Of a stretch of DNA of 64,000 bases, positions 55,969 to 64,000 are shown piece by piece. Made by a program: the position numbers and the translations under genes. Source of the stretch: Deltaproteobacteria bacterium (GTDB lineage Bacteria > Myxococcota_A > UBA796 > GCA-2862545); assembly GCA_006226595.1 (NCBI GenBank), contig SBGP01000069.1, positions 1-64,000 on the forward strand, written 5' to 3'. Position 1 is the first letter of the stretch; every line of letters begins with the position of its first letter. Below the pieces are notes generated by a model. That model saw only the letters and a program-made list of their open reading frames with translations. It made no database searches and was not told the origin of the DNA.

Positions 55969-58900
55969 ATGCGACGCGTCTTGCTGCCGGCATCGACCGG
56001 ATTGCTCACCCTCGGTCTCGGCCTCGCCTGCTTCGGCGGCGGTGGTGGCGCCGATCCCGCCGTCGAGGCGGCCATCGAGGATCTCGACGGCACCGCGCTC
56101 GTCGCCGACGACGTGCCCGTGCTCGCGCCGATCTCGATGAGCGAGAGCGGTCGACCCACCGAGGATCTCGGCAACGGCGTCCAGGTGTTCCAGGTGTCTC
56201 CCGTCGGCACGGACCGCCGACCGCTCCAGGCGGCCGTGGTGTTCGACCGGGCGATGGTCCCGCTCACCGGCCTCGCCGACATGAACGCCAAGGTCCCGCT
56301 CACCTGCGATCCCGCCTCCGGCCTGTCCGGGCGCTGGGCCGGCACCTCGACTGCGGTGATCGCTCCCAAGGACGGCGCCTTCCCGCTGGCCACGAAGTTC
56401 ACCTGCTCCGTGCCCGCCGGCACCGCCGCGATCGACGGCGTCGCCCTCGAGAAGCCGCTCACGTGGACCTTCGAGACCGCCCGCCCGCGTGTGCGGTCGG
56501 CGACCCCCTACCGCGGCGCCCGTCGCTGGGACCCGAGCCAGCCGCTGTCGGTGAGCTTCGACCAGCCCGTGACCCTCGACAGCGTGAAGTCTCGCGTCTC
56601 GGTCCAGGCCCAGGGCGGCGCGAAGGTGCCGTTCACGGTCGAGGCCGACCCCGAGGCCGAGAACACCTTCCTGATCAAGGCCGAGCTCGCCAAGGACACC
56701 GGCTACGACCTCACCGTCGACGCGGGCGTGCTCGCCACCGCCGGTCCCTTGGCCTCGACCGAGCGTTTCTCGACCGACTTCCGCACCTACCCGCCCCTCG
56801 CCGCGTCCTATGACGAGCCGACGGGGGACAGCGTCGATCCGCACACCTCTCTCCGCCTCGACTTCACCACGCCAGTGTCGCGCGACGAGGTCAGCGAGCA
56901 CCTCACGGTGACACCCGAGCCTCCGGGCTGGGAGCCGCCGACCGGTGAGTGGACCTCGTCCTCCTTCTGGTACTGGACCCGCTGGGAGCCGCGCACGCGG
57001 TACACCGTGACGCTCGCCGCCGGCGTCGAGGACGAGTACGGCCAGAAGCTCGAGCAGCCCCTGTCCTGGTCGTTCACGACCGGCGACTACCAGCCGCACC
57101 TCAACGTGCCGCAGGGCCTGGCGCTCGTCGGTGCGAACAACCCGGCCGAGCTGCCCATGCAGCACCTGAACCTGCAGGGAACGCAGGCGCGCGTCGTTCG
57201 CCTCGACCCGAGCCGGGTGAACCCCTTCGAGTGGTGGAAGGCGGCCGAGCCCGCGCTCAACGGCGTCGCCAGTGTCCCCGTCAGCCCGGGTCCGGAGGCG
57301 AACCGCGTCGCGCGTGCCGACGTGGCCTTCGCCAACGCTCTCGATGGCGGCTTCGGCTGGGTCGCCACCGACGTGACCGCGGACAACCTGCGCAACTACC
57401 AGGGCAAGCTCCGCAACCACCGCGGCCTGCTCGTCGTCACCGACCTCGCGGGCACGCTCAAGCTGTCCCCTGGCAAGAGCGACGTGTGGGTCACCTCGCT
57501 CGAGAGCGGAAAGGCGGTGAGCGGCGCCTCGGTCGAGCTCATGAAGGGCTCGAGCGCGGTCGCCAAGGCGACGACGGACGGCGATGGACGGGCGCACTTC
57601 GACGTCGGCCCGGAGACCGGCTGGCGCCAGTGGGGCGACGACAAGTTCTGGGCCCGGATGACGCTCGGCAAGGACGTGAGCCTCGTCACCCAGAACATGA
57701 ACGACGGCATCGGTCCGTGGGCCTTCGACATCTACACGGACTTCGAGCCCCGCGGCTTCGCGATTGCCGCCCACGGCTACGCGGACCGCGGCGTGTACCG
57801 CCCCGGCGACAAGGTCTACGCCCGCGCCACCTTCCGCAAGCAGTCGGCCGAGGGCCTGGAGCTGCCGAGCGGGGAGGTCACGTGGACGCTCTCGGATCCC
57901 GAGGGCAGCGAGGTCGCGACCGGCGAGGGCAAGCTCGACGCCCGCGGAGGCGTCAACGTCGAGACCGCCATCCCCGAGGAAGGCATGCTCGGCGGCTGGG
58001 ACCTCCGGGTCAACGCCAAGGGCGACGACTGGAACCGCAGCGTGTACATCCAGGTGCCGGCCCACGCGTACCGCGAGCCCGCGTACCGCGTCTCGGTGAG
58101 CGCGGATGCCGACGCCATCGCCGGCGACAAGGCCACGGCCACCGCCCAGGCTCGCTACCTGTTCGGTGCTCCCCTGCCCCGCGCCAAGGTGAGCTGGCAG
58201 AGCTGGTCCGAGAACGAGAGCTTCGCCCCCGATGGCTGGGATGGCTGGTCCTTCGGCCCCCCGCCCCCGTCGTGGTGGGAGGACGAGCACGACAGCGGCC
58301 CAACGATCTCCCAGTCCGAGCGCGGCGAGGTGCTCGACGGCAAGAGCACGTTCACCGTCGACATCCCGAGCGTGGACCGGCCCGTGCGCCTGTTCCTCGA
58401 GGCCGGCGTCGAGGACGTCGACCGTCAGTACATCGCGAACAACACGAGCCTGATGGTGCATCCGGCCGCCGTGTACGGAGGCGTGCGCCCCGGTGAGCGC
58501 ATGCCCACCGCCGGCGAGTCCACGTGGGTCGAGGTCGCCGCGGTCAGCCCGGAGGGCAAGGCCACCGCAGGCATCGACCTGGCCGTGAAGGTCGTGCGCA
58601 CCACCTGGGATTCCGTGCGCGAGAAGGGCATGGACGGCCGCTGGCGCTGGGTCACCAACAAGACCGAGACCGAGGTCCACCAGGAGAGCGTGTCGAGCGG
58701 CGCCACCGCGAAGCGCGTGAGCTTCACGCCCACCGAGCCAGGACGCCACACCGTGTTCGTCACCGCCACCGACGGCAAGGGCCGCACCGCGACCGCCGAG
58801 GAGACCCTGTGGGTCACGGGCGCCGGCTACACCCCGTGGGCCCGTCGCGACGACGGCCTGCTCGCGCTGATCCCGGACAAGGAGGTGTACGCGCCCGGCG

Positions 58901-61593
58901 ACACCGCGCACATCCTCGTGCAGTCGCCGATGCCCGGCCTGTCCGCGCTGGTCACCGTCGAGCGCGAGGGCGTGCTGCACTCGCAGGTCGTGGAGCTCGA
59001 GGGCACCGCCGAGACCGTGGACATCCCGATCACCGACGCCTTCCGGCCCAATGTGTTCGTCTCCGTCGTCGCGATCACCGGAGCCGGTCCCCAGGATGCG
59101 CCCGACAAGGGCCGACCCGAGGTGTTCGTCGGCATGAAGCACCTGTCGGTCGAGACCGAGTCCGAGCACCTCGCGGTCACGGTCACCCCGAAGAAGGACG
59201 TGTACCGCCCCCGCGACGAGGTCGAGGTCACGGTGAAGGTGGAGCGCGCCGGCGACGCCGTGAGTGGTGCCGGCGTCACGCTGTACGCCGTCGACGAGGC
59301 GGTGCTCTCGCTCACCGCATACAAGACCCCGGACGCGCACGGCGCGATGTACGCCGACCGCGCGCTGTCTACGCTCACCGCGGACGCACGCACCGGCGTG
59401 CTCGACCGGTCGAGCTACCTCACCAAGGGCGCGAACCGCGGCGGTGGTGGCGGCATGGGGGACGGCCCCCAGCTGCGCACCGACTTCGTGACCACCGTCA
59501 CCTGGCAGCCGAACCTGAAGACCGGGGCCGACGGCACCGTCACCGCCAGGTTCAAGCTCAAGGACAACCTCACGACCTTCCGGGTGATGGCGGTGGTCGA
59601 CGACCAGGCCACGGGCTTCGGCTCCGGCGAGCGTGAGATCACCGTCACGCGGCCGATCCTCGCGCGACCGGCGCTGCCGCGCGTGCTGCGTCCCGGCGAC
59701 ACCTCGTTCGCGGGTGTGGTCGTGCACAACAACACCGACGACGTCGCCGAGATCCTCGTCGAGGGCAGTGTGACGGGCCCGGTGACCCTCGAGGGCTCGC
59801 CGACCACCATCTTCCTCGCTCCCGGAAACGCCAAGGAAGTGCCCTTCCGCCTGTCTGCGACCGGCGAGGGCACCGCGACCTTCGACTTCCTCGTGAGCAG
59901 CGGTCCCGAGAAGGACGGCGTGCGCCACGAGATCGAGGTGGTCAAGGACCTGGTCCGCGAGGTGGTCGCCTCCTCCGGGTCGCTGGAAGGCTCCGCCGCC
60001 GAGGCCATTGCGCTCCCCAAGGGCGTCGTGCCCGACGAAGGCGGACTGCAGGTCGATCTGGCCACCACCGCCCTGGTCGGCGCCGGCGCGGGGCTCGACT
60101 ACCTTGTCGAGTACCCCCACGGATGCGTGGAGCAGCGCACGAGCCGTGCCCTGGGCAGCCTCATGGCGCTCCGCGTGCGTGAGTCCGCGGGCGTCGACGT
60201 GCCCGAGGCCAACCTCCGCGCCAACGTGGAGGGCGTGCTCGCCGAGCTCGCCGAGTTCGAGCATCCGAGCGGAGGCCTCTCCTACTGGAAGGGCGGCGGC
60301 GGCCAGTACGCGAGCGTGATGGGCACGGCCTACGCGGTCGAGTTCATGGGCCGCGCCAGGGAAGCCGGGTTCACGGTGAACGAGGACCTGCTCGACAAGA
60401 ACGCACGCTTCCTGCGCGAGGCCGCCCGCGGCAAGTACACGCCGAGCTGGTGGAACCCCCTCGCGTCGAAGTCCGCGCGGGCCTCGGTGGCCCTGGCCCT
60501 CGCCCGCATCGGCAAGGCCGACAGCGGCCTGCACAACGAGCTGTTCAACGCCAAGCGCGAGCTGTCGACGGTCAGCGTGGCCCAGCTCGCGAACGCCATC
60601 GCGATCAGCACCGGCCCCGACCGCCGCACCAAGGCCCTCGTCTCCGAACTCGAGTCGCGCATGTTCATCGAGGCCAGCGCCGCGACCGTGCGCGAGGAGG
60701 AGGGCGGCAAGTACCGGGTGCTGTGGGGAAGCGACGACCTCGCCTCCGCGGCCACCCTCGAGGCCCTGCTCGCCATCGACGACAAGCCGGCGCTCGGCCC
60801 GAAGCTCGCCCTCGGCCTCGCCCAGAGCCGCAAGCACGCCTACTGGGCCAACACCCGCGGCACCGCGGGCGTGCTCGCCGCACTCGCTGGCTACGCCGAC
60901 CGCTTCGAGGCGGGAGGCGGCGAGGTCGCGGCCACCGTGGCCCTCGCCGGCAAGGAGCTGTACGGCGAGAAGCTGAAGCTTCCCGAGAGCGCCGCGGTCA
61001 CCGTGCCGCTTGCCGAGCTGAAGGACGGCAAGCTCGCCTTCGAGTCCGACGGTGGGCGCCTGTACTACCAGTCGCGACTGTCCTACGTGCTCGAGGACGC
61101 GCCGCCCACGGACCACGGGTTCACCATGATCCGCAAGCTCGAGCTCGTCGACGGCGGCACCCCCGAGGGCCGCGTCGTCGCGGGCGCGTCCCTGAGGGTC
61201 ACGCTGCAGGTGATCACTCCGGTCACCCGCTATGACGTCGCCGTCATCGACCGCATTCCGGCGGGCCTCGAGCCCGTGAACGGGAGCTTCGCCACCGCGA
61301 GCAAGGCCCCCGAGCAGCCCCCCGAGCCCGGTGAGGGCAGCGCCGAGGTCCCCGCGTGGGGCGGTGACTGGGTGTTCGATCACAGCGAGATCGACGACGA
61401 TCAGGTGCGCCTGTACGCCGACTGGATGCCGCCCGGCATCCACACCTTCCGCTACCAGGTGCGAGCGACCAGCCCCGGCGACTACGCACATCCCCCGGCC
61501 ACGGTCGAGGAGATGTACGAGCCCGAGAACTTCGGACGCACGGGTGGCGGCCGTCTCGTGGTCGGACGGACCGCGGAGATCGCGGCCCAGTGA
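55969..61593 (+). CDS. Alpha-2-macroglobulin-family lipoprotein
   Basis: This 1874-residue protein has the signal MRRVLLPASTGLLTLGLGLAC with a lipobox, so it is anchored in the envelope. Repeated beta-sandwich MG domains follow (for example DVWVTSLESGKAVSGASVELMKGSS and ADRGVYRPGDKVYARATFRK). The thioester motif is CVEQ at 1386-1389 in YPHGCVEQRTSRALGS, followed by an alpha-helical toroid. Bacterial macroglobulins trap foreign proteases in the periplasm by covalent linkage. The gene directly precedes the PBP1C gene with an overlapping start, the pairing known from Escherichia coli yfhM-pbpC. GAGG lies before the ATG. Confidence 0.92.
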   Translation: MRRVLLPASTGLLTLGLGLACFGGGGGADPAVEAAIEDLDGTALVADDVPVLAPISMSESGRPTEDLGNGVQVFQVSPVGTDRRPLQAAVVFDRAMVPLTGLADMNAKVPLTCDPASGLSGRWAGTSTAVIAPKDGAFPLATKFTCSVPAGTAAIDGVALEKPLTWTFETARPRVRSATPYRGARRWDPSQPLSVSFDQPVTLDSVKSRVSVQAQGGAKVPFTVEADPEAENTFLIKAELAKDTGYDLTVDAGVLATAGPLASTERFSTDFRTYPPLAASYDEPTGDSVDPHTSLRLDFTTPVSRDEVSEHLTVTPEPPGWEPPTGEWTSSSFWYWTRWEPRTRYTVTLAAGVEDEYGQKLEQPLSWSFTTGDYQPHLNVPQGLALVGANNPAELPMQHLNLQGTQARVVRLDPSRVNPFEWWKAAEPALNGVASVPVSPGPEANRVARADVAFANALDGGFGWVATDVTADNLRNYQGKLRNHRGLLVVTDLAGTLKLSPGKSDVWVTSLESGKAVSGASVELMKGSSAVAKATTDGDGRAHFDVGPETGWRQWGDDKFWARMTLGKDVSLVTQNMNDGIGPWAFDIYTDFEPRGFAIAAHGYADRGVYRPGDKVYARATFRKQSAEGLELPSGEVTWTLSDPEGSEVATGEGKLDARGGVNVETAIPEEGMLGGWDLRVNAKGDDWNRSVYIQVPAHAYREPAYRVSVSADADAIAGDKATATAQARYLFGAPLPRAKVSWQSWSENESFAPDGWDGWSFGPPPPSWWEDEHDSGPTISQSERGEVLDGKSTFTVDIPSVDRPVRLFLEAGVEDVDRQYIANNTSLMVHPAAVYGGVRPGERMPTAGESTWVEVAAVSPEGKATAGIDLAVKVVRTTWDSVREKGMDGRWRWVTNKTETEVHQESVSSGATAKRVSFTPTEPGRHTVFVTATDGKGRTATAEETLWVTGAGYTPWARRDDGLLALIPDKEVYAPGDTAHILVQSPMPGLSALVTVEREGVLHSQVVELEGTAETVDIPITDAFRPNVFVSVVAITGAGPQDAPDKGRPEVFVGMKHLSVETESEHLAVTVTPKKDVYRPRDEVEVTVKVERAGDAVSGAGVTLYAVDEAVLSLTAYKTPDAHGAMYADRALSTLTADARTGVLDRSSYLTKGANRGGGGGMGDGPQLRTDFVTTVTWQPNLKTGADGTVTARFKLKDNLTTFRVMAVVDDQATGFGSGEREITVTRPILARPALPRVLRPGDTSFAGVVVHNNTDDVAEILVEGSVTGPVTLEGSPTTIFLAPGNAKEVPFRLSATGEGTATFDFLVSSGPEKDGVRHEIEVVKDLVREVVASSGSLEGSAAEAIALPKGVVPDEGGLQVDLATTALVGAGAGLDYLVEYPHGCVEQRTSRALGSLMALRVRESAGVDVPEANLRANVEGVLAELAEFEHPSGGLSYWKGGGGQYASVMGTAYAVEFMGRAREAGFTVNEDLLDKNARFLREAARGKYTPSWWNPLASKSARASVALALARIGKADSGLHNELFNAKRELSTVSVAQLANAIAISTGPDRRTKALVSELESRMFIEASAATVREEEGGKYRVLWGSDDLASAATLEALLAIDDKPALGPKLALGLAQSRKHAYWANTRGTAGVLAALAGYADRFEAGGGEVAATVALAGKELYGEKLKLPESAAVTVPLAELKDGKLAFESDGGRLYYQSRLSYVLEDAPPTDHGFTMIRKLELVDGGTPEGRVVAGASLRVTLQVITPVTRYDVAVIDRIPAGLEPVNGSFATASKAPEQPPEPGEGSAEVPAWGGDWVFDHSEIDDDQVRLYADWMPPGIHTFRYQVRATSPGDYAHPPATVEEMYEPENFGRTGGGRLVVGRTAEIAAQ

Positions 61594-63806
61594 GTGCGCC
61601 CGGGTCGCGCCGACGCCGGATCCTCGCGGGGCTCGGCGTGCTCGGGCTCGCGCTGGCCGTGGGTCTGGCGTGGCCGACTCCCAACGACTGGTTCGCGCCC
61701 ATCGAGAACCGGCAGGTCCTCGACCGCGACGGGCACGTGCTCGCCGAGCGCGCGGTGCCGAGCCGGGGAAGAGCCGAGTGGGTCGAGCTCGACGAGGTCT
61801 CTCCCCACGTGGTCCAGGCGCTGATCGCCGCCGAAGACCAGCGCTTCTGGCGGCACCCCGGCATCGATCCGCTGGCGATCGCGCGCGCCGCATGGGCCGA
61901 TGTGCGCGCCGGCGGCGTGGTCCAGGGTGGCAGCACGCTGACGATGCAGACCACCCGCGTGCTCGCACCACGGCCACCCGGACTCGGCGGCAAGCTCGTC
62001 GAAGCCTGGCGCGCCGTCCGCCTCGACCTGCACCTCGACAAGCGCGAGATCCTCACCTGGTACCTCAACCGGGCGAGCTTCGGGCCGGGTACGGTCGGCA
62101 TCCAGGCCGCAGCTCGCCAGACCTTCGACGAGGAGGCCCGCAGCCTGTCGCTCTCCGAAGCCGCACTCCTCGTCGGCGCCCTCCGCGCCCCTTCCCGCTT
62201 GCATCCCTCCGTGGACCTCGATGCCGCGCGGACCGAGCGACACCGCGTGCTCGAGCGCATGCGGGTGACCGGGGTCATCGCCGCCGAGGAGGCCGAGCGC
62301 GCGGAGGCCGAGCCCATCGAGCTCCGCCGGCCCGCATCTCCGGGAGACGCCCCGCACTTTGCCGCCCACCTGCTCGCCAGCCACCCCGACACACGTATTC
62401 ACAGCACCCTGGACCTGCGGCTGCAGCGCGAGGTCGAGGCGGTGGTCGCCGAGCAGCTCGCGCGGCTCTCGGGGCGCTCGGTGGACCATGCCGCCGTGCT
62501 CGTTGCCGAGCTCACCGACCGCGGTCCGGTGGTGCGCGCGTGGGTCGGCTCCGGCGACTGGACCGCCGACGACGGCGAGAACGACGGCGTGCGCACCCTG
62601 CGCTCACCAGGAAGCGCCCTCAAGCCCTTTCTGTACGCGCTGGCCTTCGAGAAGGGCTGGTCCGCCAGCGACGTCCTCGCGGACCTGCCGGTGTCGTACA
62701 CGACGAGCCACGGCTCGTGGTCGCCGCGAAACTACGGCGAGGACTTCGCCGGACCCGTGTCCCTGCGTACCGCGCTCGCGACCAGCGCGAACATTCCCGC
62801 GGTTCGCCTGCTCGACGACCTCGGCGTCGCCACGCTCCAGGAACGCCTCGTCGCGCTCGGCCTGCCGCTCACCGAGCCCGCGAGCAGCTATGGGCTGGGC
62901 CTGGCTCTCGGCGGTGGCGAGGTCACCCTCGAGCAGCTCGTCACCGCCTATGCCGCCCTGGCCGACGGCGGGCGCTGGCGTCCCCTGGCCCTCGCCGACG
63001 CTCCCGAGGTCGAGGCCGTGCCCGTCTACCCGCCGATGGCCGTGTGGCAGGTCGCGGACGTGCTCTCCGATCCGGTGGCCCGCGCCCCGGGCTTCGGCCG
63101 TGACTCGGTGCTCGCCCGCGCGTACCCCGCCGCCGCGAAGACCGGCACCTCCACGGGCTTTCGCGACAACTGGACCGCCGGGTTCACCGACCGCTGGGTA
63201 GTCGGCGTGTGGGTCGGCAACTTCGACGGCAGCCCGATGGGCGACGTGAGCGGCATCACTGGAGCCGGCCCGATCTGGGCGGCGACGATGGACCTGGCGA
63301 CCGGGGGCGAGAGCCGACCGTTCGATCCGCCGGGCGCCACGATCGAGCGGCAGACCTGCGCGCTCTCGGGCCTCACGCCGGGGGCTCACTGCCCACGCAC
63401 CCACGACCACCGCGTGCCCGCCGACAGTCCCGCGCCCGCGACCTGCGACTGGCACGACGCCTGCGGGGTGCGCTGGCCCGCGGAGTACCTGGGCTGGGCC
63501 ACCGAGCGTGGCTTGCTCGGCGCATGTCAGGGCGGCGGGGCCGGCGCGATCGCCTACCCGACGGACGGCGCGGTGCTCTACGTGGACCCCCGCCTGCCCG
63601 CCGCACACCAGCGCGTCCCTCTTCGCGCCGCGGCCCCGGCCGGCGCTCGCGCGACCTGGCACGTCGATGGCCGGGCGATCGCCGAGGTCGACGCCGAGAG
63701 CACGGCCCTGTGGACGCCCACCACCCGCGGCGAGCACGAGGTCAGCCTGCACCTGGATGGCGAGGAGGTCGGTCGGGTGCGGGTGACCGTGGGTGGCGTC
63801 GAGTAG
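61590..63806 (+). CDS. pbpC: Penicillin-binding protein 1C
   Basis: This 738-residue bifunctional peptidoglycan synthase has an N-terminal membrane anchor (ILAGLGVLGLALAVGLAW). The GT51 glycosyltransferase domain has the catalytic Glu E82 in AAEDQRFWRHPGID and GGSTLTMQ. The transpeptidase domain has SALK at 342-345, SAN, and KTGTS from K517. A C-terminal BiPBP-like beta domain ends the protein. The length is typical of PBP1C. The GTG start overlaps the macroglobulin stop (GTGA), so repair synthesis and protease trapping are made together. Confidence 0.93.
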   Translation: MSAPGSRRRRILAGLGVLGLALAVGLAWPTPNDWFAPIENRQVLDRDGHVLAERAVPSRGRAEWVELDEVSPHVVQALIAAEDQRFWRHPGIDPLAIARAAWADVRAGGVVQGGSTLTMQTTRVLAPRPPGLGGKLVEAWRAVRLDLHLDKREILTWYLNRASFGPGTVGIQAAARQTFDEEARSLSLSEAALLVGALRAPSRLHPSVDLDAARTERHRVLERMRVTGVIAAEEAERAEAEPIELRRPASPGDAPHFAAHLLASHPDTRIHSTLDLRLQREVEAVVAEQLARLSGRSVDHAAVLVAELTDRGPVVRAWVGSGDWTADDGENDGVRTLRSPGSALKPFLYALAFEKGWSASDVLADLPVSYTTSHGSWSPRNYGEDFAGPVSLRTALATSANIPAVRLLDDLGVATLQERLVALGLPLTEPASSYGLGLALGGGEVTLEQLVTAYAALADGGRWRPLALADAPEVEAVPVYPPMAVWQVADVLSDPVARAPGFGRDSVLARAYPAAAKTGTSTGFRDNWTAGFTDRWVVGVWVGNFDGSPMGDVSGITGAGPIWAATMDLATGGESRPFDPPGATIERQTCALSGLTPGAHCPRTHDHRVPADSPAPATCDWHDACGVRWPAEYLGWATERGLLGACQGGGAGAIAYPTDGAVLYVDPRLPAAHQRVPLRAAAPAGARATWHVDGRAIAEVDAESTALWTPTTRGEHEVSLHLDGEEVGRVRVTVGGVE

Positions 63807-63837
63807 TACGGTCGCCCGACCCTGACTCGGAGATCGG

Positions 63838-64000
63838 ATGTCCCGCCTGCTCGCCCTGCTGTTGCTCGCCGGCTGCCCCAAGCCCGCCCCCACCGAGCCC
63901 CCGGCGGCGGCGGTCGAGCCCGCCCCCGAGCCCGAGGCCCCCGCGGACCCGATCGAGGCCAGGTTCCAGCAGGCGGATGCCAGCGGCGACGGTGCGATCC
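63838..64000 (+). CDS. Lipoprotein with EF-hand-like motif, cut by window end
   Basis: The first 54 residues are visible. MSRLLALLLLAGC ends in lipobox LAGC, followed by a Pro/Ala/Glu-rich linker and then DASGDGAI, which looks like the start of an EF-hand calcium loop. GGAGAT lies 5 bases before the ATG. It is 31 bases after pbpC and may be in the same unit. The 3' part lies outside the window. Confidence 0.65.
   Translation, partial: MSRLLALLLLAGCPKPAPTEPPAAAVEPAPEPEAPADPIEARFQQADASGDGAI

Noticed and set aside
55816-61977. A very long open frame on the minus strand opposite the macroglobulin gene
   Set aside because: It is a by-product of high GC content. The translation is Arg/Gly/His-rich without domains, while the plus strand encodes a complete macroglobulin and PBP1C.

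Overview
The window is GC-rich, almost gene-saturated bacterial chromosome. About 45 protein-coding genes fill nearly all of it, with frequent 4-base ATGA/GTGA overlaps and convergent genes whose stop codons touch. I see no rRNA, tRNA, CRISPR array or prophage. Eukaryote-type Ser/Thr kinases with different effector domains, an FHA regulator, many lipoproteins and a CorE/SigZ-like ECF sigma factor with a cysteine tail suggest a myxobacterium-like (Myxococcota) genome. This is inferred from gene content only; no marker gene proves it.

Layout. 1-2972: end of an ABC-transporter locus and an M14 zinc carboxypeptidase. 3034-9685: a kinase-ATPase-TPR protein, translationally coupled to an FAD oxidoreductase, followed by a close homologue of animal ILVBL/HACL2 (thiamine-diphosphate 2-hydroxyacyl-CoA lyase) with a palindromic operator-like site. 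9686-12617 (minus): an ArsI/CadI-type dioxygenase, the ECF sigma factor and a secreted protein. 12752-17289: a TonB-dependent receptor coupled to a beta-propeller/phosphoesterase lipoprotein. 17293-24906 (minus): a kinase-NACHT-transmembrane fusion, a two-domain sulfotransferase, and a kinase-NB-ATPase-TPR protein. 24986-28252: a compact terpene operon with a GGPP-type prenyl synthase, a class II diterpene cyclase and a seven-helix membrane protein. 28256-33826: an FHA regulator divergent from a kinase-FGE fusion, then envelope genes.

33835-36111 encodes a tandemly duplicated four-heme c-type lipoprotein. Its stop codon coincides with one end of a 228-bp MITE-like element (36112-36339), whose other end coincides with the stop of a convergent panE-like gene. 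37508-43082 holds lipoproteins, a Rieske oxygenase, an MgtC-like protein and a sulfite-oxidase-like molybdoenzyme coupled to an outer-membrane barrel. 43186-46863: a metaxin/FAXC-like GST, malic enzyme (maeB) and a GNAT acetyltransferase. 46857-50756 (minus): surface lipoproteins, a discoidin-like/NHL-propeller protein and two small paralogous Cys-rich lipoproteins. 50965-55819: proC, an EamA transporter, a CehA/McbA-type PHP lipoprotein and a gamma-glutamylcyclotransferase. 55969-63806: the classic alpha-2-macroglobulin/PBP1C pair, followed by a lipoprotein cut by the window edge.

The most interesting parts are the terpene operon with its unassigned membrane protein and NADD variant motif, the kinase-NACHT-membrane fusion inside a run of signalling ATPases, the metalloid-linked sigma factor operon, and the small transposable element sitting exactly across two stop codons.
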